This document shows positions 17,196 to 25,690 of a DNA stretch of 63,551 nucleotides, piece by piece. The notes beneath the pieces were generated by a model that had not been told where the DNA came from, did not search any database, and was given only the letters and a program-made list of their open reading frames with translations. The stretch spans positions 4,164 to 67,714 of the forward strand of contig JAPLKL010000013.1 in the NCBI GenBank assembly GCA_026388095.1, in the 5' to 3' direction. How positions within the stretch are numbered: the first letter of the stretch is position 1; each line of letters starts with the position of its first letter. Source of the stretch: Elusimicrobiota bacterium. GTDB taxonomy: Bacteria > Elusimicrobiota > Elusimicrobia > UBA1565 > UBA9628. The translations under genes and the position numbers were made by a program.

Positions 17196-18775
17196 AGAGG
17201 GCGGCGTGCCTCGCCGCGCTGTTGGCCCTGTCCCGAGGGGGCTTGGCGGCCTCGTTCGCCGACAGGGTGAAGGTCCTCGATGCGAAGGGCGCGGTCCGAG
17301 GCGAGGCGCTGTCGGACCGTCTCATTGTCCGGTTTCGGGAGGGCTTGGACGCCGCGCAGAGGAATTCCGTGCATCAGGCCGTGGGGACGACGGAACTGCG
17401 CAGTCTGGGAGCCCCGGGCCTCTTCGAAGTCTCGGTTGGCATCGGAGCGGATGTGCGGCAGGTCCTCCGCCTCATCCAGGCCCGACCGGAGGTTTCCCAG
17501 GCGGATTACGTCTTTTCTCACCATCTGGACCTGACCTCCAACGACCCCCTGGCGCCACAGCAATACTCCTTGTCCCAGATGGATGCGTTCGGCGCATGGG
17601 AATTCGAGGTCGGTACATCCAACAACGTCACCATCGCCGTCTTGGACAGCGGCGTGGACGACTCGCATCCTGATTTCGCCGGCAAGATCGACACCGCCAA
17701 CCGCAAGGATTTCTGCCCGCCGGCCCAGCCCGGCTGCTCCGGCGTGTGCGGGGCTGCTTTCTCGGACGATTTCGGGCATGGCACCAGGGTCGCTGGGGTC
17801 GCCGCCGCTTCGGGAAACAACGGCCTGGGCATTGCGGGTATCTCTTGGGGTGCCCGTATCCTCCCGATCAAGGTCATCGACAACACGGGTTGCAGCGATG
17901 ATGCGACTCTGGTCGCTGCTCTGAATTACGTGGCCGGCCTCGAACCCGGTCTGGGCAAAGCGGTCATCAATATGAGTCTGGGTGGAGTCGAGTCCCCCTG
18001 CAATGCGGCGTTGATCACCGCGGTCGACAACGCCTTGGCTAAAGACGTAGTCGTGGTCGCCGCGGCCGGCAACTATGATTTCCTGGATAATCCGGGCAAG
18101 GTCGTTGAGTGTCCGGCCAAGATCCCCGGTGTCATTGCGGCCGGGGCTACGGATTCGAGCAACAATATCGCGGTATTCTCCGCGGTCGGGCCCGAGATGG
18201 CCACCAACGGCGTCGTGGCTCCGGGGGTCGATATCCTCAGCACGATGATCGGCGGCGGCTATGGGACGGAGAGCGGGACATCCTTCTCGGCTCCCAATGT
18301 TTCTGGAGTGGCCGCTCTGGTACGAGCGGCCAAGCCCGCGAAGACCCCGACAGACGTCTTTAACATCATCCGCGGAAGCGCCGACTCTATCGGTGTGGCT
18401 TCAGCGGGCGCAGGCGCGGGATTGCGGCCGGCTGGAAGCAGCTCCGGCGCCGGTCGCGTCAACGCCTTTCGCGCCATGCGCCTGGCCGTCAACGGGACTG
18501 CCGCTTTCGACGGCGACCAGAAGGCCATCGCTTATCCTAACCCCTTCCGCACCTCTCAGACGGGCGCCGTCTCCTTCTCGATCCCGACCAGCCTGCAGGG
18601 CGCCAATGCCGCCATCAAGATCTACACGATCGGCGGCGAGTACGTGCGGACGGTCACGGGCCTGACCTGGGACGGCCGCAACGCCGCCGGCAGCCCCGTG
18701 GTTACCGGCACCTACATCTTCGTCGTCTCCACCGACAACGGCACCACGCGGGGCCGTGTGGCGGTCATCCGTTGA
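17192..18775 (+). CDS. Secreted subtilisin-like serine protease with FlgD-like C-terminal domain
   Basis: 527 residues: signal peptide 1-19, an inhibitor-I9-like propeptide (LIVRFREGLDAAQ...YVFSHH), then a peptidase S8 domain with the triad Asp (IAVLDSGVDDSHPDF), His (DFGHGTRVAGVAAA) and Ser (ESGTSFSAPNVSGVAAL). The C-terminal ~90 residues (AYPNPFR, then IYTIGGEYVRT, WDGRNAAGSPVVTGTYIF) form the FlgD-Ig-like domain that ends many exported proteins of this phylum and of other lineages with surface secretion systems. A run of cysteines (CPPAQPGCSGVCG) near the His suggests disulphides. The protease is probably released or anchored outside the cell. Confidence 0.92.
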   Translation: MKRAACLAALLALSRGGLAASFADRVKVLDAKGAVRGEALSDRLIVRFREGLDAAQRNSVHQAVGTTELRSLGAPGLFEVSVGIGADVRQVLRLIQARPEVSQADYVFSHHLDLTSNDPLAPQQYSLSQMDAFGAWEFEVGTSNNVTIAVLDSGVDDSHPDFAGKIDTANRKDFCPPAQPGCSGVCGAAFSDDFGHGTRVAGVAAASGNNGLGIAGISWGARILPIKVIDNTGCSDDATLVAALNYVAGLEPGLGKAVINMSLGGVESPCNAALITAVDNALAKDVVVVAAAGNYDFLDNPGKVVECPAKIPGVIAAGATDSSNNIAVFSAVGPEMATNGVVAPGVDILSTMIGGGYGTESGTSFSAPNVSGVAALVRAAKPAKTPTDVFNIIRGSADSIGVASAGAGAGLRPAGSSSGAGRVNAFRAMRLAVNGTAAFDGDQKAIAYPNPFRTSQTGAVSFSIPTSLQGANAAIKIYTIGGEYVRTVTGLTWDGRNAAGSPVVTGTYIFVVSTDNGTTRGRVAVIR

Positions 18776-19129
18776 ATGGCAGAGCGTATTTTAGTAGCGT
18801 TTAACCGTACGCGCGAGCGCGAGATAGCCTCCCGCGTCGCCGTCGCAGACGATTCCGTGTCGCGTTCGCGCGGCCTGCTCGGCCGGACCGCGCTGGCGCC
18901 GGAGGAAGGCCTTTGGATCGTGCCGTGCCCGATGATCCACACCTTTTTCATGAAGTTCGTCATTGACGTCGTGTTCCTGGACCGGCAGCTGCGCGTCGTG
19001 CGCGTTCTGGAAAGGCTCAAACCCTGGCGCCTCTCGCCGTGGGTCTTCGGGGCGCACAGCGTCCTGGAACTTGCCGGAGGCAGGCTCCAGGGTTCGGTCC
19101 GGGTCGGCGACTGTCTGGAATTGCGTTAA
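18776..19129 (+). CDS. DUF192-family protein
   Basis: 117 residues. The DUF192 pattern is clear: SRGLLGRTALAPEEGLWIV, then TFFMKFVIDVVFLD and VRVLERLKPW, with a short C-terminal strand pair. The family is a small beta-fold of unknown function, often secreted; here there is no signal peptide. The ATG abuts the subtilase stop (TGAATG), so it is translated from the same message. Confidence 0.85.
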   Translation: MAERILVAFNRTREREIASRVAVADDSVSRSRGLLGRTALAPEEGLWIVPCPMIHTFFMKFVIDVVFLDRQLRVVRVLERLKPWRLSPWVFGAHSVLELAGGRLQGSVRVGDCLELR

Positions 19130-19141
19130 GCGGAGAAGATC

Positions 19142-20944
19142 ATGGCTCTCAAAGGTCTGCAGCGGCGCAAGACGGTGACGGAGATCCTCGGCGAAAGCAA
19201 GCTCTTGAGCGAAGAGCAGCTCAAGACCGCCGAGGCCGACGCCAAGAAGAACAACAAGATCCTCCAGCAGTCCATCATCGACCTCAAGCTCATGAGCAAC
19301 GGACAGCTCCTCAAGTGCCTTTCCGGGGAATGGCAAGTCAAAGCCGTGGACTTAGGGCAGATCGGTATCGACAATGAGATCGCCAAGATCATCCCCGAGG
19401 CCGTGTCCCGGCGCCACCATGCCATCCCTTTCGCCAAGGAGGAGAGCGCCCTCTTCGTGGCCATGGCCGACCCGCGGGACTTCTTCGTCGTTGAAGACAT
19501 CCAGCTGCGCACGGGGATGGCGGTCGAGCCCTACCTGGCCATGCCCCAGGACATCATGGCGGCCTTGGACAACGCCTACGGCAAGGGCGAGGGCGCGGTC
19601 ATGAACCGGCTCGTCGCGGACATGGCCAAGAAGGAGGCCGAGGGGACCCAGGTGGGCGAAGGCATGCAAGTGGTCAAGGACGAGGCCAAGTCCGACATCG
19701 CCGAGGTCGACGCCTCCGCCCCCGAGGTCGAGAAGCTCGTCAACGCCATCATCCTGGGCGCCCTGAGCATGAAGGCCTCGGACATCCACATCGAGCCCTT
19801 CGAGGACGCCACGGGCAAGAACTCCAAGCTCCTGCTGCGCTACCGCGTCGACGGGCGCCTGCTGCCCGGTCCCTTCATCGTGCCCTGGGGCTACCGGGCC
19901 GCGGTCGCGGCCAAGATCAAGATCATGACCGGCTCCATGAACATCACGGAGCGGCGCATCCCCCAGTCCGGCCGCATCCAGATCCTGGCCGGAGGCAACC
20001 CCATCGAGTTCCGCGTGGAGATGGTCCCCACGGTCTACGGCGAGTCCTGCGTCATGCGTATCCTGGACCGCAAGTCCGTGCAGGTGGACATCATGAAGAT
20101 GGGCTTCATGCCCGACACCTTGGACAAGTTCCTGGGGCTCCTCAAGGGCATCGGCGGCAAGAAGAACTTCGGCCTCATCGTGGTCTGCGGCCCCACGGGC
20201 TCGGGCAAATCCACCACTCTCTACGCCGCCTTGAACCACGTCAACCGCCCGGACATCAAGATCCTCACCGCCGAGAACCCGGTCGAGTACAACCTCGAGG
20301 GCATCGTCCAGGTGCCCGTCAACCCGGACTTGAAGCTCGGCGAGAACAAGAAGTTCGATTTCGCCACGGCCCTGCGTTCCTTCCTGCGCCTCGACCCAGA
20401 CGTCATCATGGTCGGTGAGATCCGCGACGAGGAGACCGCGCACATCGCCATGGAGGCCGCCATGACCGGCCATCTGGTGTTCTCCACAATCCACACCAAC
20501 GACGCTTCTTCCACCATCTCGCGCCTGACCGACATGGGCCTGCCCTCGTTCATGGTGGCCGGCACGATCAAGGCGATCCTGGCCCAGCGCCTCTCGCGCC
20601 GGCTGTGCTCCGAATGCAAGGCCCCCCACGACCCCACGCCGGAGGAAGTGAAAATTTTCCAAGAGAACGCGGTGGACCTGCCCGCGGGCACCAAGCTCTG
20701 CGGCCCTCCGCCGGGCGGCGGGTGCGACACCTGCAAGAACCTCGGCTACAAGGGCCGCGTCGGCATGCACGAATTGCTCGTGATGACCGACACCCTGCGC
20801 ACCTTTTGCCTGAAGGATGTCGCCGCCGATCCGGTGAAGCGCGAGGCCATGAAGGAAGGTATGCGCCTCATCGTGCAGGACGGCCTGGAGAAGGTCAAGA
20901 TGGGGTTGACCACGGTCCGGGAAGTCCTGGGAGGAACGGAGTGA
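19142..20944 (+). CDS. Type II secretion / type IV pilus assembly ATPase (GspE/PulE/PilB family)
   Basis: 600 residues. An N-terminal MshEN-like domain (residues 1-140) precedes the motor. Walker A is GPTGSGKSTT (about 350), the Asp box and Walker B lie in RLDPDVIMVGEIRDEE (about 418), and a His box follows (GHLVFSTIHTNDA). A tetracysteine zinc site (CSECKAP...CDTCKNLGYKGR, about 489-530) is characteristic of PilB/GspE assembly motors rather than PilT retraction motors. The MshEN type domain in related proteins binds c-di-GMP, and the next gene is a c-di-GMP phosphodiesterase-like protein. It powers pilus or pseudopilus assembly at the inner membrane. Confidence 0.94.
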   Translation: MALKGLQRRKTVTEILGESKLLSEEQLKTAEADAKKNNKILQQSIIDLKLMSNGQLLKCLSGEWQVKAVDLGQIGIDNEIAKIIPEAVSRRHHAIPFAKEESALFVAMADPRDFFVVEDIQLRTGMAVEPYLAMPQDIMAALDNAYGKGEGAVMNRLVADMAKKEAEGTQVGEGMQVVKDEAKSDIAEVDASAPEVEKLVNAIILGALSMKASDIHIEPFEDATGKNSKLLLRYRVDGRLLPGPFIVPWGYRAAVAAKIKIMTGSMNITERRIPQSGRIQILAGGNPIEFRVEMVPTVYGESCVMRILDRKSVQVDIMKMGFMPDTLDKFLGLLKGIGGKKNFGLIVVCGPTGSGKSTTLYAALNHVNRPDIKILTAENPVEYNLEGIVQVPVNPDLKLGENKKFDFATALRSFLRLDPDVIMVGEIRDEETAHIAMEAAMTGHLVFSTIHTNDASSTISRLTDMGLPSFMVAGTIKAILAQRLSRRLCSECKAPHDPTPEEVKIFQENAVDLPAGTKLCGPPPGGGCDTCKNLGYKGRVGMHELLVMTDTLRTFCLKDVAADPVKREAMKEGMRLIVQDGLEKVKMGLTTVREVLGGTE

Positions 20945-20947
20945 GCC

Positions 20948-22060
20948 ATGGCTGACAACGACAAGACCACTTTGGCCGCGGGAACGGCCGCCGGCATGGA
21001 CGTCAACACCGCCCTGGAGCTCTTCTCCATCGCGGGCAGCCTCAATTCCACCATCGACCTGGACTTCCTCCTGCAGAAGATCGGCGCCGCGGCCGAGCGT
21101 CTGCTCGATTCCGAGGCCAGCGCCATCATGCTGGTGACCGACGACCGCAAACAACTCTACTTCAAGGTGGCTTCCGGGGAGAAGGCGCAGACCCTGAAGA
21201 CCATGACTTTGCCTGTCGGCCAGGGCATCGGCGGCTGGGTGGCGCTGCACCGCAAGCCCGTGGTGGTCAATGACACCCGAACGGATCCCCGTTTCGCCGG
21301 CAAGTTCGACAAGGCCTCCGGCTTCGTGACCAACTCGCTCTTGTGCGTGCCCATGGAGTACCGGAGCGAACTCGTGGGCGTCGTGGAGGTGCTCAACAAG
21401 CGCTCCGGGGGCTACTCCCAGGAGCACATCGGACTGCTCTCCAGCCTGGCCAGCCTGGCCTCGGTGGCCATCACCAACGCCAAGGTCATCTCCGAGCAGA
21501 AGAACTTCTTCTCTCACGTCATGGAGCTGCTGGTGGGAGTCATCGAGACGACCAAGCCCAATATGACCGAGCATCCCGTACGCTCGGCCCAGCTCGCCTG
21601 CGCCATCGGCCGGGCCCTGGGCGTCGAAGACTACGAGTACCGCATGCTCTACTACGCCGGCATCCTGCATGACATGGGCTATGTGGCTTTTAAGAACCAG
21701 CGCCTGCTCGCGGACCTGGGGATCACGAGCGCTTCAGAGGAGATGCACCCCATGCTCTCGGTCAAGATGCTCGAGGGCATCAAGATGGTGGAAGGCGCGC
21801 TGCCTTTCATCGGGCACCACCATGAGCGCTATGACGGCACCGGCTATCCGGGCAAGCTGAAGGGCGAGGCCATACCGCTGGGCGCGCGCATCCTGGGCCT
21901 GGTCGAGTCCATGGAGGAGCTTCGCCTCATCGGCCTGCACGGAGAGGAGCTCGAGAAGCGCGCACTGCAGGAAGCCGCGGAGGGCAAGGGCACGCGCTTC
22001 GACCCCGCGGTCGTGGAGGCCTTCGTCGCGGTGCTCTCCGCCAAGGGCGGGCCCTGGTAG
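20948..22060 (+). CDS. GAF-domain HD-GYP phosphodiesterase-like signalling protein
   Basis: 370 residues. Residues ~20-175 form a GAF sensor (VGQGIGGWVALHRKPVVVND, SLLCVPMEYRSELVGVVEV). Residues ~200-365 are an HD-GYP domain: HPVRSAQLA, the HD pair in AGILHDMGYVAF, and the signature HHHERYDGTGYPGKLKGE, all metal ligands present. HD-GYP enzymes degrade cyclic di-GMP. The gene starts 3 bp after the PulE/PilB ATPase gene, so pilus assembly and c-di-GMP turnover are encoded on one message. The GAF ligand is unknown. Confidence 0.92.
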   Translation: MADNDKTTLAAGTAAGMDVNTALELFSIAGSLNSTIDLDFLLQKIGAAAERLLDSEASAIMLVTDDRKQLYFKVASGEKAQTLKTMTLPVGQGIGGWVALHRKPVVVNDTRTDPRFAGKFDKASGFVTNSLLCVPMEYRSELVGVVEVLNKRSGGYSQEHIGLLSSLASLASVAITNAKVISEQKNFFSHVMELLVGVIETTKPNMTEHPVRSAQLACAIGRALGVEDYEYRMLYYAGILHDMGYVAFKNQRLLADLGITSASEEMHPMLSVKMLEGIKMVEGALPFIGHHHERYDGTGYPGKLKGEAIPLGARILGLVESMEELRLIGLHGEELEKRALQEAAEGKGTRFDPAVVEAFVAVLSAKGGPW

Positions 22061-22061
22061 C

Positions 22062-23624
22062 ATGAGCGAGACCAAGAGGCCCAAGCACCAGCACCCGCCC
22101 ACGGGCAAGCTCGAGGAGATGCGGGCGCGGGCGCAGAGCGCCCGGGCCGGGGGCGGTCCCGAGGCCGCGGCGCGCCAGCACGCCGCCGGCAAGCTCACGG
22201 CGCGCGAAAGGCTCGACCTCCTCCTCGACGAGGACAGCTTCGAGGAGACCGACCTCCTGGTCCACGGACGGGAGGGGGGGAGATTCGCCGGCGACGGGGT
22301 CGTGGCCGGGTTCGGCCGCGTGGCCGGCCGGCCCCTGTGCGTCTATGCCCACGACTACACGGTGTGGAGCGGGACCATGGGCCAGGCCCAGTCCCGCAAG
22401 ATCTGCAAGGTGCTTGACCTGGCCTTCGAGTCCGGCATCCCGGTGGTGGCCCTGTGCGACTCGGCTGGCGCTCGCCTCGAGGAAGGGGTGGATTCGCTGG
22501 GCGGCTACGGGGAGATATTCCAGCGGCATGTGGCCGCCTCCGGCTACGTGCCCCAGATCACCGCCATCCTCGGGCCCTGCGCGGGCGGGGCGGTCTACGC
22601 CCCGGCGCTGACCGACTTCGTCTTCATGGTGGACGGCACCAGCCACATGTACCTGACCGCGCCGGAGCTGGTGGCCGGGATCGGAGGGGAGGCCTGCGAC
22701 CCCGAGTCGCTCGGGGGGGCGCACCTGCACAGCAGCCGTTCGGGGGTCTGCCATTTCCTGGCCCGCTCCGAGCCGGACTGCTTCCGCCAGATGCGCGAAC
22801 TCCTGGACTACCTGCCGCAGAACTGGCGCGAGCGCGCCAAGCCCGTCATGCCTTCCGACGACCCTCGGCGCACCAGCGAGGTCCTGGGCGCGGTCGCCGA
22901 TATGGATACGAAGAAACCCTATCGGATCCATGAGGTCATCTGGGAGATCGCCGACGGCCATCAATTCCTGGAGGTCCACAAGGAGTTCGCGCGCAACATC
23001 GTGACGGGCTTCGTCCGGCTCAACGGCGAGAGCGTGGGGGTCGTGGCCAACAATCCCGCCTATCTATCCGGGGCGCTCGACATCAGCGCCAGCGAGAAGG
23101 CCGCCCGGTTCGTGCGCTTCTGCGATTGCTTCAACATCCCCCTGCTGACCTTGGTCGACGTCCCCGGCTACTGGCCGGGCCTGGAACAGGAGTTCAACGG
23201 GCTCATCCGTAAGGGCGCCAAACTGGTCTACGCCTACTGCCAGGCCAGCGTCCCCAAGGTGACGGTGGTCCTGCGCAAGGCCTACGGCGGGGCCTACGAG
23301 GTGATGGGCTCCAAGCATATCCGCGGGGACGTCAACTTCGCGTGGCCCAGCGCGGAGATCGCGGTGATGGGCCCGGCCCGGGCCGTGGACATCCTCTACG
23401 CGGACCGCCTGCAGGCCTCGGCCGACCGGGAGGCGGACCGCCAGGCGCTCATCGGCGACTACGTGCGGGATTGCGCGTCTCCCTACCAGGCCGCGCGGCA
23501 CGGCTACATCGACGAGGTCATCGACGCGCGCGAGACCCGGCCCAAGGTCATCCGCGCCCTGCAGTTCCTGCGCCACAAGAGGACGGAGCGCATCCCCAAG
23601 AAGCACGGCAACATCCCCTTCTGA
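22062..23624 (+). CDS. Acyl-CoA carboxylase beta subunit (propionyl/methylmalonyl-CoA type carboxyltransferase)
   Basis: 520 residues, full length for PccB/MmdA proteins. Opening GKLTARERLDLLLDEDSFEE and the two crotonase-like carboxyltransferase halves are clear: DSAGARLEEGVDSLGGYGEIF, ITAILGPCAGGAVYAPALTD, then VDVPGYWPGLEQEFNGLIRKGAK, RKAYGGAYEVMGSKH and the end RHKRTERIPKKHGNIPF. It transfers carboxyl from biotin to an acyl-CoA. No biotin carboxylase or BCCP gene is nearby. It starts 1 bp after the HD-GYP gene, and its stop overlaps the next ATG. Confidence 0.92.
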   Translation: MSETKRPKHQHPPTGKLEEMRARAQSARAGGGPEAAARQHAAGKLTARERLDLLLDEDSFEETDLLVHGREGGRFAGDGVVAGFGRVAGRPLCVYAHDYTVWSGTMGQAQSRKICKVLDLAFESGIPVVALCDSAGARLEEGVDSLGGYGEIFQRHVAASGYVPQITAILGPCAGGAVYAPALTDFVFMVDGTSHMYLTAPELVAGIGGEACDPESLGGAHLHSSRSGVCHFLARSEPDCFRQMRELLDYLPQNWRERAKPVMPSDDPRRTSEVLGAVADMDTKKPYRIHEVIWEIADGHQFLEVHKEFARNIVTGFVRLNGESVGVVANNPAYLSGALDISASEKAARFVRFCDCFNIPLLTLVDVPGYWPGLEQEFNGLIRKGAKLVYAYCQASVPKVTVVLRKAYGGAYEVMGSKHIRGDVNFAWPSAEIAVMGPARAVDILYADRLQASADREADRQALIGDYVRDCASPYQAARHGYIDEVIDARETRPKVIRALQFLRHKRTERIPKKHGNIPF

Positions 23625-24415
23625 TGCCCAAGAGAGTGGTCGTCTTGGCCGTAGCACGGGCGCCGGCGCTGCGGCTGGCCGGAGTCGAGGTCACGCTCAT
23701 CGACCCCAGCCGGGCCGACGCCCTGCCGCCCTGTGACGTCCTGGTCCTGCTGGGCGACCCGGCGGCCCAAGGGGGACATGAGGATCTGCTGCGTCGCAAC
23801 GTCGACTGGGTCCGAGCCGCAGCTGCCGCCGCGGCTCGGCGCTGTCCGGGCTGCGCGCTGGTGGTCGCGGTCAGGCCCGTCCATCTCCTGGCCTTGGCCG
23901 CCTTGCGCGCTGCGGGCCTGCCGCGCACTCGCGTCCTGGGGGTGGCGGGACTGACGGACGAGCGGCGCCTGGCTCGCCTCATCGGGGGAGCCCTCGGCGT
24001 GGGATCTTCTGACGTGCGGGCCGCGGTCCTGGGCGGCTGCGGCGAGTCCTTGGTCGCCCTGCCGCGCCTGTGGTCCGTGGGGGGGATCCCGGCCGAGGAG
24101 CTGTTCTCCCGCCAGGACCTCGACCGCCTGGCGGCGGGGGCGTGCACGGCGTCCGCGCCCGAGGAGCTCGTCGGCGCCGCGGCGGAACTGGCCGGGGCGC
24201 TGCTGGACGGCGGCCGGAGGCTGTGCCCCTGTTCGGTCCTTCTGGACGGGGAGTACGGCGTGCAGGGGATATTCCTCACGGTCCCGGTCGTGCTGGGGCC
24301 GGCCGGGCTGGAGCGCATCGTGCAGTTGAATCTCAAGATCGAAGAACGCATGGCATTGCAGAAGGCGGCGGCCGTCGGCCGCGCGTTGCGCGCGAATCTA
24401 GAGGTGGTCCAATGA
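23624..24415 (+). CDS. Malate/lactate-dehydrogenase-fold protein lacking catalytic residues (pseudoenzyme)
   Basis: 263 residues against about 310 for the family. The C-terminal half is plainly malate dehydrogenase: VGGIPAEELF, then RLCPCSVLLDGEYGVQGIF and VPVVLGPAGLERIVQLNL. But the N-terminal Rossmann GxGxxG is absent (MPKRVVVLAVARAPALRLAG). The substrate loop reads GDPAAQGGHEDLLRRN, without both substrate arginines. The normal NP of VTNPVD is RP. The active-site GGHGD is GGCGE (about 137-141), so the catalytic His is Cys. The Asp and Arg of the LDSAR motif survive (LTDERR). It overlaps its neighbours by 1-4 bp and is translated with the carboxylase subunit. Loss of NAD and substrate binding argues for a structural or regulatory role. 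Confidence 0.8.
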   Translation: MPKRVVVLAVARAPALRLAGVEVTLIDPSRADALPPCDVLVLLGDPAAQGGHEDLLRRNVDWVRAAAAAAARRCPGCALVVAVRPVHLLALAALRAAGLPRTRVLGVAGLTDERRLARLIGGALGVGSSDVRAAVLGGCGESLVALPRLWSVGGIPAEELFSRQDLDRLAAGACTASAPEELVGAAAELAGALLDGGRRLCPCSVLLDGEYGVQGIFLTVPVVLGPAGLERIVQLNLKIEERMALQKAAAVGRALRANLEVVQ

Positions 24416-25185
24416 AAAGGCTGGTTCTCTGCGTGTTGGCGATGCTCGCGGCCGCTCCCGTCCGGGCGGACATCTATGACGGGTTCGAGAGGTTCGCGGA
24501 TTCAGGTTCCCTCAAGCCCTTCGCTCGCGACTTGGGCGGCATCCTGGGCTCGGCCACCTTCCACAGCGCCCGGCCTCTGGGGTTCTCCGGCTTCGACGTG
24601 GGCGGGCACGCCGGGGCGCAGTTCTATCCGTCCCGGGGCGACACGATCCTGCGCAACAAGGGGGTGCGGGCTTTCGGCCTGCCCTGGATACAGGCCGAGA
24701 TCGGCATGCCCTACCGCATCGACGGCTTCATCCGCGGCATGAGCTACGAGGGCCTCACCGTCGCCGGAGGCGGCCTGCGCTACGGCCTGCTCAAGACTTC
24801 GGACAAGCCCTGGGCGCCGCAATTGCTGGTCTGCGGCGTGGCCCATGCCGTGGTGTATCAGTCCTTCTCGGCCAGCCACGCCGGGGGTAGCCTGGTCTTC
24901 TCCATGGGCAACTCCGTCTTCAATCCGTATCTGGGCGCGGGCTTGGACCATGTGCGCCTGGTCGTTCGTTCCGCTCCTTTGGCCCCGACCCTCAATGGCA
25001 CCGCCTTCAACACCGTGGAGAGCCGGTTCACCGCCGGCGTCCAGCTGCGGCCGTGGAACTACAGCGTCGCGGGCGCGGGCGAGAGCGTCCGGACGCGGCC
25101 CTTGTCCTTCGTCTACCTCAACGCCGCCTACATCCTGGTCCACGGCCAGAGCGGCGCCGAGGCCGGTCTGGGCATGCGGTTCTGA
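24412..25185 (+). CDS. Secreted beta-rich protein, probable outer-membrane barrel
   Basis: 257 residues. Signal peptide MKRLVLCVLAMLAAAPVRA, cleaved before DIYDGF. The rest alternates hydrophobic and polar residues with many glycines and aromatic residues (GFDVGGHAGAQFYPS, GGLRYGLLKTSDKPW, AGLDHVRLVVRS), ending in SGAEAGLGMRF with a terminal Phe, as barrel proteins do. I do not recognise the family. The ATG overlaps the preceding stop, so it is coupled to the pseudoenzyme gene. Confidence 0.7.
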   Translation: MKRLVLCVLAMLAAAPVRADIYDGFERFADSGSLKPFARDLGGILGSATFHSARPLGFSGFDVGGHAGAQFYPSRGDTILRNKGVRAFGLPWIQAEIGMPYRIDGFIRGMSYEGLTVAGGGLRYGLLKTSDKPWAPQLLVCGVAHAVVYQSFSASHAGGSLVFSMGNSVFNPYLGAGLDHVRLVVRSAPLAPTLNGTAFNTVESRFTAGVQLRPWNYSVAGAGESVRTRPLSFVYLNAAYILVHGQSGAEAGLGMRF

Positions 25186-25201
25186 CCGTGGCGGGGGCCT
25201 T

Positions 25202-25690
25202 ATGACCGGCGCAAAGACCCTGCCTTGGACGCGGGCCTGCTTCGTCTGCGGGCAGGACAACCCCCACGGCCTGCGCCTGCGCTGCCGGCTTGAGGCCGGC
25301 CTTGCCGTCTTGGAGCACACGGCGCGCGAGGCGGACCTGGGCTGGAAGACCTTCGTCCACGGCGGCATCACCATGGCCTTGATGGACGAGGTCATGGCTT
25401 GGGCGGCCATGGTCTCGGCCCGGAGGCCCTGCGTCACGGCGGAGATGACCACGCGGCTGCGCCGGCCGGCCCGGCTAGGGATGCGGCTGCGCGCCGAGGG
25501 GCAGGTCAACGAGACGAAGGCCAGGATGGTCCTCACCGCGGCGCGGGTGATCGACGAGCAGGGCCAGGAGCTCGCCACGGCCTCGGGCAAATTCGTGCCC
25601 ATGAATCCCGAGTCGGCCGGGGCTTGGCTGGAGGATCTGATCTTTGAAGGCGGGACCCTCCGGCCCGACGAATTGTTTGCCATCAAGTAA
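25202..25690 (+). CDS. Hotdog-fold thioesterase (PaaI-like)
   Basis: 162 residues. The opening CFVCGQDNPHGLRLR is the hallmark of one PaaI-type thioesterase subgroup, followed by the central helix LGWKTFVHGGITMALMDEVM with the catalytic-region HGG and Asp/Glu. It probably hydrolyses a CoA thioester in the cytoplasm. It lies 16 bp after the barrel gene in the same run of plus-strand genes, close to the acyl-CoA carboxylase subunit. The next gene begins inside its last 47 bases. Confidence 0.85.
   Translation: MTGAKTLPWTRACFVCGQDNPHGLRLRCRLEAGLAVLEHTAREADLGWKTFVHGGITMALMDEVMAWAAMVSARRPCVTAEMTTRLRRPARLGMRLRAEGQVNETKARMVLTAARVIDEQGQELATASGKFVPMNPESAGAWLEDLIFEGGTLRPDELFAIK

Noticed and set aside
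19352-21670. A 772-codon open frame on the minus strand opposite the ATPase and HD-GYP genes, and similar long antisense frames at 9340-11010, 10782-12203 and 47675-49390
   Set aside because: They mirror real genes whose third codon positions are G/C, which removes stops on the other strand. Their translations are Gly/His/Arg/Asp-rich with no family motif.
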